From: JBATTK01 sp049670505
GTDB lineage: Bacteria > Bacteroidota > Bacteroidia > Flavobacteriales > Flavobacteriaceae
Assembly: GCA_049670505.1 (NCBI GenBank)
Contig: JBATTK010000022.1
Coordinates: 1-41,214, forward strand
Direction: 5' to 3'
Length of the DNA: 41,214 nt
The notes under the pieces were generated by a model. The model was not told the origin of the DNA, did no database searches, and saw nothing but the letters and a program-made list of their open reading frames with translations. This document shows positions 8,883-18,126 of this stretch, piece by piece. The translations under genes were made by a program, and so were the position numbers. Every line of letters begins with the position of its first letter. Position 1 is the first letter of the stretch.

Positions 8883-10478
8883 ATGGCCACTACCAAAATT
8901 GATAACCGAACACGTTGGGATACGCTACATAAGAACGGCCCCTTTCCCTTAAAATTTTTTCTGACCACAAAATTGGAAAAAGATTCCTCCGGACTTTCCG
9001 GATTTGAAAAATACAAGGATGCCGCGCTAGAGATCCAAAAACTGATACAACAGGCGGCAGATAACCATGAACGCTTTAGGCCCATTGGTTCAAAATGGTC
9101 CATGTCTAACATTGCCTACTGTAAGGATCGTATGCATTTCAATAGTTTTATGAACCTGAAATTCCCCATTTTTGAGGGGGAGATGCACCAAGACGCTACC
9201 TACGAGCACAGCAATTTGTTCTGGTTTCAATGCGGGAATCAAATCAAGGAAATTTCGCGTTTTCTAGAGCGGCGGGGGAAATCACTTAAGACCACCGGTG
9301 CCAGTAACGGACAGACCATTGCAGGCTGCATTTCCACAGGAGTTCACGGCTCCACTATTGATGTAGGCTCGGTTCAGGACTACGTAGTGGGACTCAACCT
9401 TATTACGGGTCCTAACCCGCAAGACAATGTCTATCTGGAACGGAAGTCCAGACCGGCTTTGAGGGATACCTACATTCAGAATTTCAATGCTAGGGTCATT
9501 CGCGATGATGAGATGTTCAACGCGGCCTTGGTAGGCTTGGGATCCATGGGCTTTGTGCATGGCGTGGTCATAGAGACCGAAAACTTGTTCCTACTCCATA
9601 GGTATGTTAAAAAGATCGATAAGGCCGAAGCACTTCAACTTGCGGACACACTTGATTTTAGCGACTACGACCCAAAAATTCCCAATACGGATTTCAAAGG
9701 AGTACGCCCTTTTCACTACAAAGTGTTTATGAACCCCTACAACACCGATGAGAATACCTATGCAGTGGAATTCATCTACAAAATAAAATACTATGAAAAC
9801 TACAAGGCAGATTTTGGGAACCCCATTCCTTTTCAAAAAGAATTTGTGTATTTAGATCTTATTTACCTGTTCATAAAGATTGCGGAAAAGCTTCCGAAAT
9901 CGATACCCCTACTCATTAATATGCTAAAATCTTCCATATTGCCCAAGGAAGAAAAAACCACGGTAGGGAAACTATCGGAGATTTTCTGGGATGCCGGTTT
10001 TCAGGGAAAAGCTTTTGCCTGTTCGTTCGGGGTAGATCACACCCATTCTTCCAAAACTTTGGAAGTATTGGCCAAACTTACCCGGGAACATCCTGTTCCG
10101 GGTATTTTTGCCATGCGTTTTATAAAACGATCCGAAGCTAGTTTGGCCTTTTCTAAATTTCCGTTTACCTGTATGGTGGAGATTGACGGTATTCAGTGGG
10201 ACGATAAGGAAAAAATTATTGGCCTAAAGGAATATTCCAAAAAAATGATCGAAGTTTTGAAGAACAATAACATCCCCTTTACCCTTCATTGGGGCAAGAA
10301 TGCGGATTGGGAATTTCCCGGCCTGGTGGAGCACATGTATGGCGACAAGGTAAAGACATGGAAGAAAGTCAGGAGCACTTTACTTTCCATACCCATGCAA
10401 GAGGTGTTTTCCAATAGATTCCTGGATTCCACAAAACTTTCGGAACCCTTGGCGGTAAACGAAGACCTCATCGTTTAA
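8883..10478 (+). CDS. FAD-linked oxidoreductase, aldonolactone-oxidase-like (VAO family)
   Basis: The 531-residue protein fits the vanillyl-alcohol-oxidase/FAD_binding_4 family. The FAD-binding segment is visible around residues 130-170 as GQTIAGCISTGVHGS, with the HGS typical of sugar-lactone oxidases (L-gulono- or D-arabinono-1,4-lactone oxidases). The C-terminal end carries TLHWGKNADWEFPG and a late KVRSTLL helix, as in the ALO domain; the substrate is not determined. No signal peptide or membrane segment is seen, so it is cytoplasmic. It is fused in transcription to the small lipoprotein gene before it (1-bp gap). Confidence 0.8.
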   Translation: MATTKIDNRTRWDTLHKNGPFPLKFFLTTKLEKDSSGLSGFEKYKDAALEIQKLIQQAADNHERFRPIGSKWSMSNIAYCKDRMHFNSFMNLKFPIFEGEMHQDATYEHSNLFWFQCGNQIKEISRFLERRGKSLKTTGASNGQTIAGCISTGVHGSTIDVGSVQDYVVGLNLITGPNPQDNVYLERKSRPALRDTYIQNFNARVIRDDEMFNAALVGLGSMGFVHGVVIETENLFLLHRYVKKIDKAEALQLADTLDFSDYDPKIPNTDFKGVRPFHYKVFMNPYNTDENTYAVEFIYKIKYYENYKADFGNPIPFQKEFVYLDLIYLFIKIAEKLPKSIPLLINMLKSSILPKEEKTTVGKLSEIFWDAGFQGKAFACSFGVDHTHSSKTLEVLAKLTREHPVPGIFAMRFIKRSEASLAFSKFPFTCMVEIDGIQWDDKEKIIGLKEYSKKMIEVLKNNNIPFTLHWGKNADWEFPGLVEHMYGDKVKTWKKVRSTLLSIPMQEVFSNRFLDSTKLSEPLAVNEDLIV

Positions 10479-10647
10479 ACGGCAAGGGGCGAAAAACGGC
10501 CTTTGGGATAGCGGTTTTTAGCTATTGTGGATAGTACCCATTCGTATCATTATGGATTCCTATCTATAAAACAACAAAATAATTTGGGCTATCACGCTTC
10601 CAGATAACGCTAATTTTTCTACCTTGTTATTGCATAGCCTATAATGA

Positions 10648-12840
10648 ATGGAGACCAACCAACCTACCCTTAAGAAGTTCGGAACTTTCGGAGGTGTTTT
10701 TACACCCACTTTGCTCACTATTTTAGGCGTTATCATGTATCTACGTCTGGGGTGGGTCGTTGGCAATGCAGGTCTTTTGGGTGCTTGGCTCATTATCTTA
10801 ATTTCTTTTTTGATCACCTTGTGCACCGCACTTTCCATGTCTGCCATTACCACCAATATTCGCATTGGCGCCGGTGGGGCATATGCCATTGTTTCCCAGG
10901 CACTGGGTTTAGAGGTCGGTGGTAGTCTGGGCATACCCAGATACGTATCCCAAGGGCTGGCGGTCACTATGTACATTTTTGGATTCCGGGAAGGTTGGTT
11001 GGGAATTTTTCCCGGCCACAACCCCTTCTTGGTAGATGTTATCGTCTTTATCATGTTATTTTCCATTGCCTATATCAGTGCCAACCTGGCCATTAAGACA
11101 CAGTTTATCATTATAGGAATTATTATATTATCCTTTTTCTCCATTATATGGGCGGCCTATGATGGGTCTATGTTTGTACCTACCGAAGAGGCGATTCGGT
11201 TTGGAACTTTTAAAGGATCGGTAGAGAACGGATTTAGCGGTAGTAATTTTTGGATCGTTTTTGCCGTATTTTTTCCGGCAGCTACTGGTATTATGGCCGG
11301 TGCCAATATGTCCGGGGAACTAAAAAATCCTAAAAAAAGTATCCCCGTGGGCACTTTATGGGCAATTGGGGTAAGTTTTGTAATCTATATGGTCCTGGCA
11401 TTCTGGTTGGCCCGCAGTGCCTCCGAAGAAGAACTACTGACCAATTACTATATCATTGTCGAAAAAGCCTATATAGGACCCCTGATCATTGCAGGTATTC
11501 TTGGTGCTACCTTTTCATCGGCTCTGGCATCCATCGTAGGTTCTTCCCGTATCCTATTCGCTATGGGGGAACATAAAGTACTCCCTTACTCCAACTTTCT
11601 TTCAGGTCAAAGTGCCAACGGACAACCCCGGAACGCCATGTTAGTTACGGGAATATTAATTTTTATCACTATGTTGTTACGGAATATCAATGCCGTAGCA
11701 CCTTTGGTCACCCTGTTTTTTTTGATTACGTATGCCATGATCAATATTGTGGTCATTATTGAACAAAGATTAGGATTGATTAGTTACCGACCTGTTTTTA
11801 AAGTACATAAATGGATTCCATGGCTTGGTCTCATATCTTCTGTATTTGCTATGTTCATCATCAACCCTGCCGTAAGCCTATTGTCCATTATGATCGTCTT
11901 TGTGGTGTATTGGTATCTCTCTAGACAAAACTTGGAAACCCCTTTTGAAGATGTACGCTCCGGTTTGTTCGTCTCATTTGCAGAATGGGCCGCCAAGCAC
12001 ACTTGGGGCATGAAAAATATGCAACAAAGGGCTTGGAAACCCAATCTAATGGTTCCCGTACGAGATATCAATGGTATAAAAGGCATCTTTGAGTTTTTAC
12101 GGAATATTGCCAAGCCCAAGGGTTCCATAAAGCTTGTAGGTATTGAACCTTTTTCGGAAACAAGTAAACTGGCAAATGAATTATCGGCCCTATCGGAGTC
12201 CTTTCGTTTAAAAGGTGTTTTCTCTTCGTGGACCGTAATACATACCGATGAATTCGCCAAAGGCATCAATTATGGTAGTCAGGCACTGCAGGGGGCTTTC
12301 TTTCGGCCCAATATCGTATTTCTGAATCTACAGGAACATGATGATTATGAAATGGAGCTGCGCCCTATTATAAAGGAATCGATCCGATTGGAAATAGGAG
12401 TGCTCCTATATGTATCACATCATACCGCCCTGTTGGGCCAAAGAAATACCATTAACGTTTGGGTAAGTGAAAGACAGACCAATTGGAGTTTAGGCTGGGA
12501 TATTGGAAATCTGGACCTATCCATACTTGTGGCCTATAAGCTTAAATTGAATTGGGGAGCCACTATTCGATTAATAACCGTTATTGACGATCAGAAAGAA
12601 GAAGAGAATGCCAAAGGTTTTTTAAACGACCTGACCAATTTGGCGCGCTTACCCGATACACATACCCAAGTGTATATAGGAACATTTCAGGAGATCGTAA
12701 AAAATGCACCACCAGCTGATCTAAATATCTTTGGAATGGAAGAAGACCTTCAATTTGGCTTTGTCCAACGTATGACGGCAAAAACAAATAGTTCTTGCCT
12801 ATTTGTAAAGGATTCTGGGCATGAGAGTATATTGGCTTAG
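10648..12840 (+). CDS. SLC12-type (cation-chloride cotransporter-like) APC superfamily transporter
   Basis: The 730-residue protein has about twelve membrane segments in residues 10-430 followed by a soluble domain of about 300 residues. The start FGTFGGVFTPTLLTILGVIM and YLRLGWVVGNAG matches the first helix of Na-K-Cl cotransporters, and GAGGAYAIVSQALGLEVGGS and TGIMAGANMSGELKNPKKSI are strongly characteristic of that family. The large C-terminal domain is also as in SLC12 proteins. Substrate in bacteria is uncertain; it could be ions or amino acids. An alternative ATG lies 4 nt earlier but out of frame. It stands alone, 169 bp after the oxidase gene. Confidence 0.85.
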   Translation: METNQPTLKKFGTFGGVFTPTLLTILGVIMYLRLGWVVGNAGLLGAWLIILISFLITLCTALSMSAITTNIRIGAGGAYAIVSQALGLEVGGSLGIPRYVSQGLAVTMYIFGFREGWLGIFPGHNPFLVDVIVFIMLFSIAYISANLAIKTQFIIIGIIILSFFSIIWAAYDGSMFVPTEEAIRFGTFKGSVENGFSGSNFWIVFAVFFPAATGIMAGANMSGELKNPKKSIPVGTLWAIGVSFVIYMVLAFWLARSASEEELLTNYYIIVEKAYIGPLIIAGILGATFSSALASIVGSSRILFAMGEHKVLPYSNFLSGQSANGQPRNAMLVTGILIFITMLLRNINAVAPLVTLFFLITYAMINIVVIIEQRLGLISYRPVFKVHKWIPWLGLISSVFAMFIINPAVSLLSIMIVFVVYWYLSRQNLETPFEDVRSGLFVSFAEWAAKHTWGMKNMQQRAWKPNLMVPVRDINGIKGIFEFLRNIAKPKGSIKLVGIEPFSETSKLANELSALSESFRLKGVFSSWTVIHTDEFAKGINYGSQALQGAFFRPNIVFLNLQEHDDYEMELRPIIKESIRLEIGVLLYVSHHTALLGQRNTINVWVSERQTNWSLGWDIGNLDLSILVAYKLKLNWGATIRLITVIDDQKEEENAKGFLNDLTNLARLPDTHTQVYIGTFQEIVKNAPPADLNIFGMEEDLQFGFVQRMTAKTNSSCLFVKDSGHESILA

Positions 12841-12976
12841 ACACTTCATAGGATGTCTTTCCCGGTTTTATAACCAGCCATCCATAGCCTATCAACACTT
12901 TGGAGGCTATCCAAATTGATTTACTTTCCCAAAGGGACCTTTATTTGAGCAACAATTCAATTATCTTTACCGCAAC

Positions 12977-13324
12977 ATGGAAGTATTTACAGCGTTGCTT
13001 TTTTTTTCCGCAATTTCGTTTCTTTTTTTTGGTCTCGGTTGTTTTTTTATACCACGGATGAACACTGAATTCATACGATATGGACTGGAGAAACAAAGGA
13101 AGATAGTTGGCCTGTTACAACTACTAGCTGCTTTTGGTCTGGTAATAGGTTATATGTTACTACCGATTTTAACTTTTATTTCCGCAAGTGGACTAGCCAT
13201 ACTTATGTTATTGGGTTTTGGGGTACGATTAAAGATAAAGGACAATATAGTACAATCCTTTCCTGCCGTATTTTATGCCATACTTAATATCTATATTGCG
13301 CAATATCAATGGATTTCGCTTTAG
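12977..13324 (+). CDS. DoxX-like four-helix membrane protein
   Basis: The 115-residue protein consists of four hydrophobic helices with the pattern of DoxX-like proteins: a first helix, then RKIVGLLQLLAAFGLVIGY, a third helix and a short basic loop VRLKIKDN before the last helix. Its last codons overlap the end of the convergent DoxX-like gene on the other strand by 4 bp, and the two proteins share the (L)KIKD loop, so they are paralogues in tail-to-tail order. Function unknown; DoxX-like proteins have been linked to quinone or thiol redox in some bacteria. Confidence 0.75.
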   Translation: MEVFTALLFFSAISFLFFGLGCFFIPRMNTEFIRYGLEKQRKIVGLLQLLAAFGLVIGYMLLPILTFISASGLAILMLLGFGVRLKIKDNIVQSFPAVFYAILNIYIAQYQWISL

Positions 13325-13701
13325 ACGTACATACCATAAGTAGTAAAGATAAGATAGCTACATATAGACAGGAACAATAAGGCGGGAACCGACTTTTTAA
13401 TGGGGTCCTTTATCTTCAGGTGCATGATAACAGAGCCCGCTAACAGGATAGCAAGACCTATTGCCGAAGGGAGAAGCAGTGCAGGTATCCAAATAGCGGC
13501 AATGAGTCCGATGGCCAAGGCTACTTTTAAAAAGCCAATGATATAACAGCTCCATTCCGGTAATCCATATGTTACAAACTCCTCTTTGATTGTTTTTGCT
13601 TGTCCGCCTCTCCATTGCGTAGGTTTATTATATTGGACAAGCCATACATTTAAAATACTGATACCGACAATAAGCTGTAAAGCAATAATTACATTTTCCA
13701 T
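13321..13701 (-). CDS. DoxX-like four-helix membrane protein
   Basis: The 126-residue protein has four membrane helices. Characteristic parts are WLVQYNKPTQWRGG after the first helix, a long helix with IGFLKVALAIGLIAAIWIP, and the loop MHLKIKDPIKKSVPAL before the last helix. It belongs to the DoxX-like family. It is convergent with the plus-strand DoxX-like gene, and the bases TTAG carry both stop codons. Similar proteins often appear next to a regulator, but none is adjacent here. Confidence 0.8.
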   Translation of the reverse strand: MENVIIALQLIVGISILNVWLVQYNKPTQWRGGQAKTIKEEFVTYGLPEWSCYIIGFLKVALAIGLIAAIWIPALLLPSAIGLAILLAGSVIMHLKIKDPIKKSVPALLFLSICSYLIFTTYGMYV

Positions 13702-13915
13702 TTTCTTTTTTAAACAAAATAAACAAAAAGTAACAACTACGCTTCTTTTGGGTACGGTTTTTTATATTTTAAAAACTTTCCGGTCAAAAGTATTTTCAAT
13801 TGAGATCAGCTCTGGTTCCATTTGTCCAAAAAAAGAGTAGGAAGAAAAAGTTTAAATCACTTCAATTCCAATGGTTCATCGAAAGGGTGTAGCAGAAGTA
13901 TAAGATTGCCGCTTT

Positions 13916-14731
13916 CTACCAATAAATAGGCCCGTTGCCCAGATACTTTTCGGCAATAGGTCCATAGTAATCCAAAACATCCTCCAGATCATAGGTTTTT
14001 TGACTTTTGGTGTAGAGGTCGTATGTATTGAAATCTTTAATGATCTTTAAATACTCCTTGTCTTTTTCGTTCAGCAATTCAGCATAACTTCCTCCGGTAT
14101 GCCAAGGATAGAAAGAATGGTACCGAATCATGACCATAGCTTCTTTGGGCAACTTATTTTCTTTATGGTGGTTCAAAACTTGGTAGAGATACTCGTCATG
14201 TCCCCAGGCAAGGTCTACCTTATCGATACCACAACCTTTTTTGTAAATGCCGTTTGGTGTATTGTACCGCTCATCTTCCATGTCTGGATTCAAGCTATTG
14301 AATTCAGGATATACACAGGTATCCGGCAAGGCGCAGCCCACTATAAAGACATCGCCTACCATGCCCCATTGCTCTGCCTGACTGGTACCATCTGTATCAC
14401 TTCCCCAGAGGAACATCACTTTTCCCAAATCGTGAATGAGTCCGGTCAATTGCATCCAATCGGGCCGACCTTCAGCGCGAATGGCCTCGGCGCTTTGTAT
14501 GAGATGCTGCACATTGGGCAAATCAAGGTCCGGATCACTTACATCGATAAGGTCGTTTAAATGCCGCATGGCCTCCCAGAGATACATGGGCTTATCAAAA
14601 GTGAGGTATTTTTTGTGCATCCGCTGCACATAGTCCAGCGTCTGGTTTTGACGCATTTTTTGGTAATGCTCCTTAACTGCTATGGATACATCCGGTGCTT
14701 CGTAATTTCTAAAAGTTTTTTCCGGTGCCAT
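13916..14731 (-). CDS. MIOX: myo-inositol oxygenase (MIOX)
   Basis: The 271-residue protein is a member of the myo-inositol oxygenase family, which uses a di-iron centre and O2 to cleave myo-inositol to D-glucuronate in the cytoplasm. The six metal ligands can be read: H76 (QHLIQSAEAIR), H100 and D101 (GLIHDLGKVM), H178 (WGHDEY), H205 (RYHSFYPWH) and D238 (YDLYTKS). Length is close to that of eukaryotic enzymes. It follows the sodium symporter gene with only a 3-bp gap, so uptake and oxidation are probably co-expressed. Genes for glucuronate breakdown are not in the window. Confidence is high because all ligands and flanking motifs are present. Confidence 0.95.
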   Translation of the reverse strand: MAPEKTFRNYEAPDVSIAVKEHYQKMRQNQTLDYVQRMHKKYLTFDKPMYLWEAMRHLNDLIDVSDPDLDLPNVQHLIQSAEAIRAEGRPDWMQLTGLIHDLGKVMFLWGSDTDGTSQAEQWGMVGDVFIVGCALPDTCVYPEFNSLNPDMEDERYNTPNGIYKKGCGIDKVDLAWGHDEYLYQVLNHHKENKLPKEAMVMIRYHSFYPWHTGGSYAELLNEKDKEYLKIIKDFNTYDLYTKSQKTYDLEDVLDYYGPIAEKYLGNGPIYW

Positions 14732-14734
14732 AAT

Positions 14735-16333
14735 TCACATATTTCCAAATACAAGGTACAAAATAAAGGTAAAAACCACTAGGGAAATACTGAAGGGTTT
14801 GGCATATTTCCATGGCTTTAGGTCCAATACTCCCGCATCTTTCATTTCAAATTTGCCATCCTTAGGCAATACCAATGAGCCTAAGTGCATCATCAGTATG
14901 TTCAAAACAAATTCAATACCCCAAATATGTACAAAATGTAAATCAACTTCCAGTACATAGTACATGATGACATAGAAAAATAGGCCAAAAATCAATCCGA
15001 TTTTCGCGCCGGCCGCCGATACTTTGGGAAAAAGGAAGCCCGCAATAATGACACTGGCGATCGGAATAAAAAAGATACCGTTCAACTGTTGTAATAATTG
15101 GTAAAGTCCGTCCGGGGCGTTCGCTACAAAAGGGGCAATTCCTATCGCGAAAATAGCTAGAAGGGCCGAAGTCAATTTTCCTATTCTGACCAACCTCTTT
15201 TCGCTGGCCTTCTTGGAAATATACCTTTTGAAAATACCCAGGCTAAATACAGTGGCCGCACTGTTCAAGGCACTGTTAAAAGTAGATAGGATGGCTCCCA
15301 TCATAACGGCAACGAAAAAGCCGGTCAGCCAAAGCGGCATTACTTTTTTAACCAAAAGTGGATACACGCTATCAGGATTGTCATATAAACTTTCCCCAAA
15401 ATAATAGAACCCGATCAGGCCGGGCAAAACGATGATCAAAGGCACCAAAATCTTTAATAATCCTGTAAAGAGCAATCCTTTTTGCGCTTCCTTTAAATTG
15501 ACCGCGCCCAAAACACGCTGAATAATGGACTGGTGCATCGTCCAAAAATAAATTTGATTGACCATTAATCCCGTAAATAAAACTTCAAAGGGCAAAATGG
15601 CGGAACGCGCCCCTTCCCCTACTCCGGATTCCCTGCTGACCACATTAAATTTTTCCGGACTGTTTTCGAATACTTGGGCCATCCCTTCAAAAAGATTCCC
15701 CTCCCCAATACTGAGCAAGGCCAAAATAGGAACCAATAAGCCCGCTACCAATAATCCAAAACCATTAATGGTATCGGTATACGCCACCATTTTCAGTCCA
15801 CCAAAAATGGCATATAGGGCTCCAATACTCCCTACGACCAGAATAGTTATCCATATACCCTCATTTTGGCTTACGTTCAACAGATCGGAGATTTCAAAAA
15901 TAGCTTCTATGTTCAAAGCTCCGGTATACAATACAATCGGCAATAAAGTGGCTACAAAGGAAATAATCAAAAGTAGGGCGACCATGGTACGGGTAAGTCC
16001 GTCAAACCGCTGTTCCAAAAACTGGGGAATGGTGGTGAGGCCCATTTTCAAATAACGCGGGGCAAAATATAGGGCGGCTATGACCAAAGCCAAAGCGGAA
16101 GTGACTTCCCAAGCAATAATAATGGCCCCATTCCTATAGGCCGACCCATTCATCCCCACCAAATGCTCGGTAGAAATATTGGTCAATAACAATGATCCGG
16201 CTATGACGATACCGGTAAGTGACCTACCTCCAAGAAAATAACCATCCTGGGTATTCAGTTTGTCGCGTCTCAGTTTCCAGGTGGCATAAAAAGCTACAAA
16301 GCCGGTAAACAAAAGAAAAGTAAGCAAAGCCAT
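14735..16333 (-). CDS. sodium/solute symporter (SSS family), probably for inositol or a sugar
   Basis: The 532-residue protein has about 13-14 membrane segments and SSS/SLC5 signatures: FLGGRSLTGIVIAGSLLLTN near the N-terminus, then IFGGLKMVAYTDTINGFGLL, and QSIIQRVLGAVNLKEAQKG in the middle. The family couples Na+ entry to uptake of sugars, inositol or similar solutes. Because the next gene, 3 bp away, is myo-inositol oxygenase, inositol is the most likely substrate; this is inference from context. Start at the ATG at 16333, upstream of which lies a region with mobile-element-like ends. Confidence 0.88.
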   Translation of the reverse strand: MALLTFLLFTGFVAFYATWKLRRDKLNTQDGYFLGGRSLTGIVIAGSLLLTNISTEHLVGMNGSAYRNGAIIIAWEVTSALALVIAALYFAPRYLKMGLTTIPQFLEQRFDGLTRTMVALLLIISFVATLLPIVLYTGALNIEAIFEISDLLNVSQNEGIWITILVVGSIGALYAIFGGLKMVAYTDTINGFGLLVAGLLVPILALLSIGEGNLFEGMAQVFENSPEKFNVVSRESGVGEGARSAILPFEVLFTGLMVNQIYFWTMHQSIIQRVLGAVNLKEAQKGLLFTGLLKILVPLIIVLPGLIGFYYFGESLYDNPDSVYPLLVKKVMPLWLTGFFVAVMMGAILSTFNSALNSAATVFSLGIFKRYISKKASEKRLVRIGKLTSALLAIFAIGIAPFVANAPDGLYQLLQQLNGIFFIPIASVIIAGFLFPKVSAAGAKIGLIFGLFFYVIMYYVLEVDLHFVHIWGIEFVLNILMMHLGSLVLPKDGKFEMKDAGVLDLKPWKYAKPFSISLVVFTFILYLVFGNM

Positions 16334-16370
16334 AGCTATAAATGTAATGATATTTTATAAACATAATCAG

Positions 16371-16588
16371 TAGTGTCCGGTTAAGGACAAAAGACCGCTG
16401 CGCTGTAAGATAAAAGAAACAAGACTTGTTGGTAACCAATTGAATATCAATATATTTTAAATAGAACCGATTGAATCTATACTATTGGCCCTTACCTTAT
16501 GAAAAGCAAGGTGCCGGTTTTAAAAAATCCCAAATCACTTATTATTGCGGGGATTACGGGAATCAGGCAATCTTTGACCGGACAACAA
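16371..16588. mobile_element. possible relic of a small mobile element (imperfect terminal inverted repeats)
   Basis: The 311-bp gap between the symporter and permease genes holds GTGTCCGGTTAAG at 16373-16385 and, facing it, TTGACCGGACAAC at 16574-16586. Reading the second on the other strand gives GTTGTCCGGTCAA, matching the first in about 12 of 16 positions. The roughly 215 bp between them contains no open frame with a start. This looks like a decayed insertion sequence or MITE. No target duplication is obvious. The rest of the gap shows nothing else. Confidence 0.4.
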
Positions 16589-16644
16589 TGAAACATAATA
16601 ATCGAAACTATCTACTTTAAGGAGATCCGCATAAAAAGTTCGGC

Positions 16645-17949
16645 TTATTCATAGTCGGAGCGTTTTTTGCTATAAAAACGATCGGCTTTAAAGACCAGAA
16701 AACCCAATACCAGATTAAGAAGACCGAGACCGGTTTCCAAGGGTTGGGCGTATACCAAATAAATCAATACCCAAACACTTAGGACCAGAAAAAGAATTTG
16801 CGGAATGGGGAAAAATGGACTTTTAAATCCGTTCCCGGATTTGTTTTTACGTCGTACTACAAATACCGCCGCTACCGCCAATGCAGCAAACAGTTGTAGC
16901 ACAAAACCACTGTATATCATTACTTGTTCAAAGGTCCCGGTAAACAACAACACTAGGGTAATGCCCGTTTGTAGCCAAATGGCACGTAAAGGTATATTGC
17001 GCTTTGTTTTTAGAGAAAACCATTGCCATAATGCATGGTCTTCCGCCATTGACTGGGTAACCCTAGGCCCGGCCCAGACCATGGCACTAATACTCGATAT
17101 AAGCATCAAAGCAATACCAAAACTAATGAGCTCCCCTCCCCTTTCACCAAAAAGGGAAATTGCGGTAAGTTGTCCGATTTCCAATTGCCCCCTGATCGCT
17201 TCCAATGGATTATGCCTTAGAAATATATAGTTCAGGAGCAAATAAAGTAGGCTCACCACGGCAGTTCCCAATAGCAGTGCCTTTGGTAAATTTTTACGGA
17301 CTTCCCGTATTTCATCCACAATATAGGCGGCGGCATTCCAGCCCGAATAGGAAAAGGTAACGTATACAAAAGATACCGCAAAAGCGGGTAGCAAGATTTC
17401 CTGTTTCCAACTTTCGTCCCACAGATAGGCAGCGGCCACAGGCGTACGTGTCAGACCAAAATAGATCAGAATGATAATCAGTATAACCTTGAGCAGGGTG
17501 GTTGAATTTTGCAGTATGCTGCTCCTTTTGATACTTACCGAATGGAACATACTAATAACAACAATGACAAATATGGCCAAAGCCAGATCTGGAAGGCCCA
17601 AATAGGGACCAACATATGCTCCCAAGGCCATTCCCGATAAGGCAATAGGTGCCGAAAATCCAATAGTAAGGGAAACCCAACCCGATAAATATCCCAATAA
17701 GGGATGAAATGCTTTTGAAAGAAAATGGTACTCCCCGCCCGAGCGTGCCCAGTATGTTGCTATTTCGGCATAACTCAAAGCTCCACAAAGGGCCATCAAG
17801 GCCCCTAGGGACCATAATAGCATAATGGACCAGGTATTAACGGTAGCTACCAACTGAAATCCCAGACTGGTAAAAATACCGGCACCGATCATATTGGCCA
17901 CTACGATGGCCGTAGCCGTTGGCAATCCGATCGCATTGGATTTGCTCAT
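16645..17949 (-). CDS. APC-family amino-acid permease
   Basis: The 434-residue protein has about twelve membrane helices and the APC hallmarks: the first helix VVANMIGAGIFTSLGF with the unwound GAGIF motif, then GALMALCGALSYAEIATYW and RSGGEYHFLSKAFHP, and SYSGWNAAAYIVDEIREVRK in helix 6. It probably moves amino acids across the inner membrane, either as a proton symporter or an exchanger. The substrate cannot be read. It is separated from its neighbours by more than 170 bp on one side and the element relic on the other, so it is likely transcribed alone. Confidence 0.88.
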   Translation of the reverse strand: MSKSNAIGLPTATAIVVANMIGAGIFTSLGFQLVATVNTWSIMLLWSLGALMALCGALSYAEIATYWARSGGEYHFLSKAFHPLLGYLSGWVSLTIGFSAPIALSGMALGAYVGPYLGLPDLALAIFVIVVISMFHSVSIKRSSILQNSTTLLKVILIIILIYFGLTRTPVAAAYLWDESWKQEILLPAFAVSFVYVTFSYSGWNAAAYIVDEIREVRKNLPKALLLGTAVVSLLYLLLNYIFLRHNPLEAIRGQLEIGQLTAISLFGERGGELISFGIALMLISSISAMVWAGPRVTQSMAEDHALWQWFSLKTKRNIPLRAIWLQTGITLVLLFTGTFEQVMIYSGFVLQLFAALAVAAVFVVRRKNKSGNGFKSPFFPIPQILFLVLSVWVLIYLVYAQPLETGLGLLNLVLGFLVFKADRFYSKKRSDYE

Positions 17950-18126
17950 AGAAAATTAGGATTGATTAAGACGACCGCTTATTGAACTTTCTCGCCAATA
18001 GTTGTTGAAGGTACGCCTTTAGGAGTAATTTTTTAATCTATAATCCAATTTGGGTAATCTACAAGCGTGCCGGGCATCTGTAAACGATGTTTTACGGAAC
18101 CACTTTTTAATCCTATATATAGACTT

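Noticed and set aside
16540..16557. The residues YYCGDY, as in the peptide cores, can be read in the gap before the amino-acid permease.
   Set aside because: No start codon, no GG leader and no upstream element; the frame is closed by a TAG shortly before. It is a chance match.
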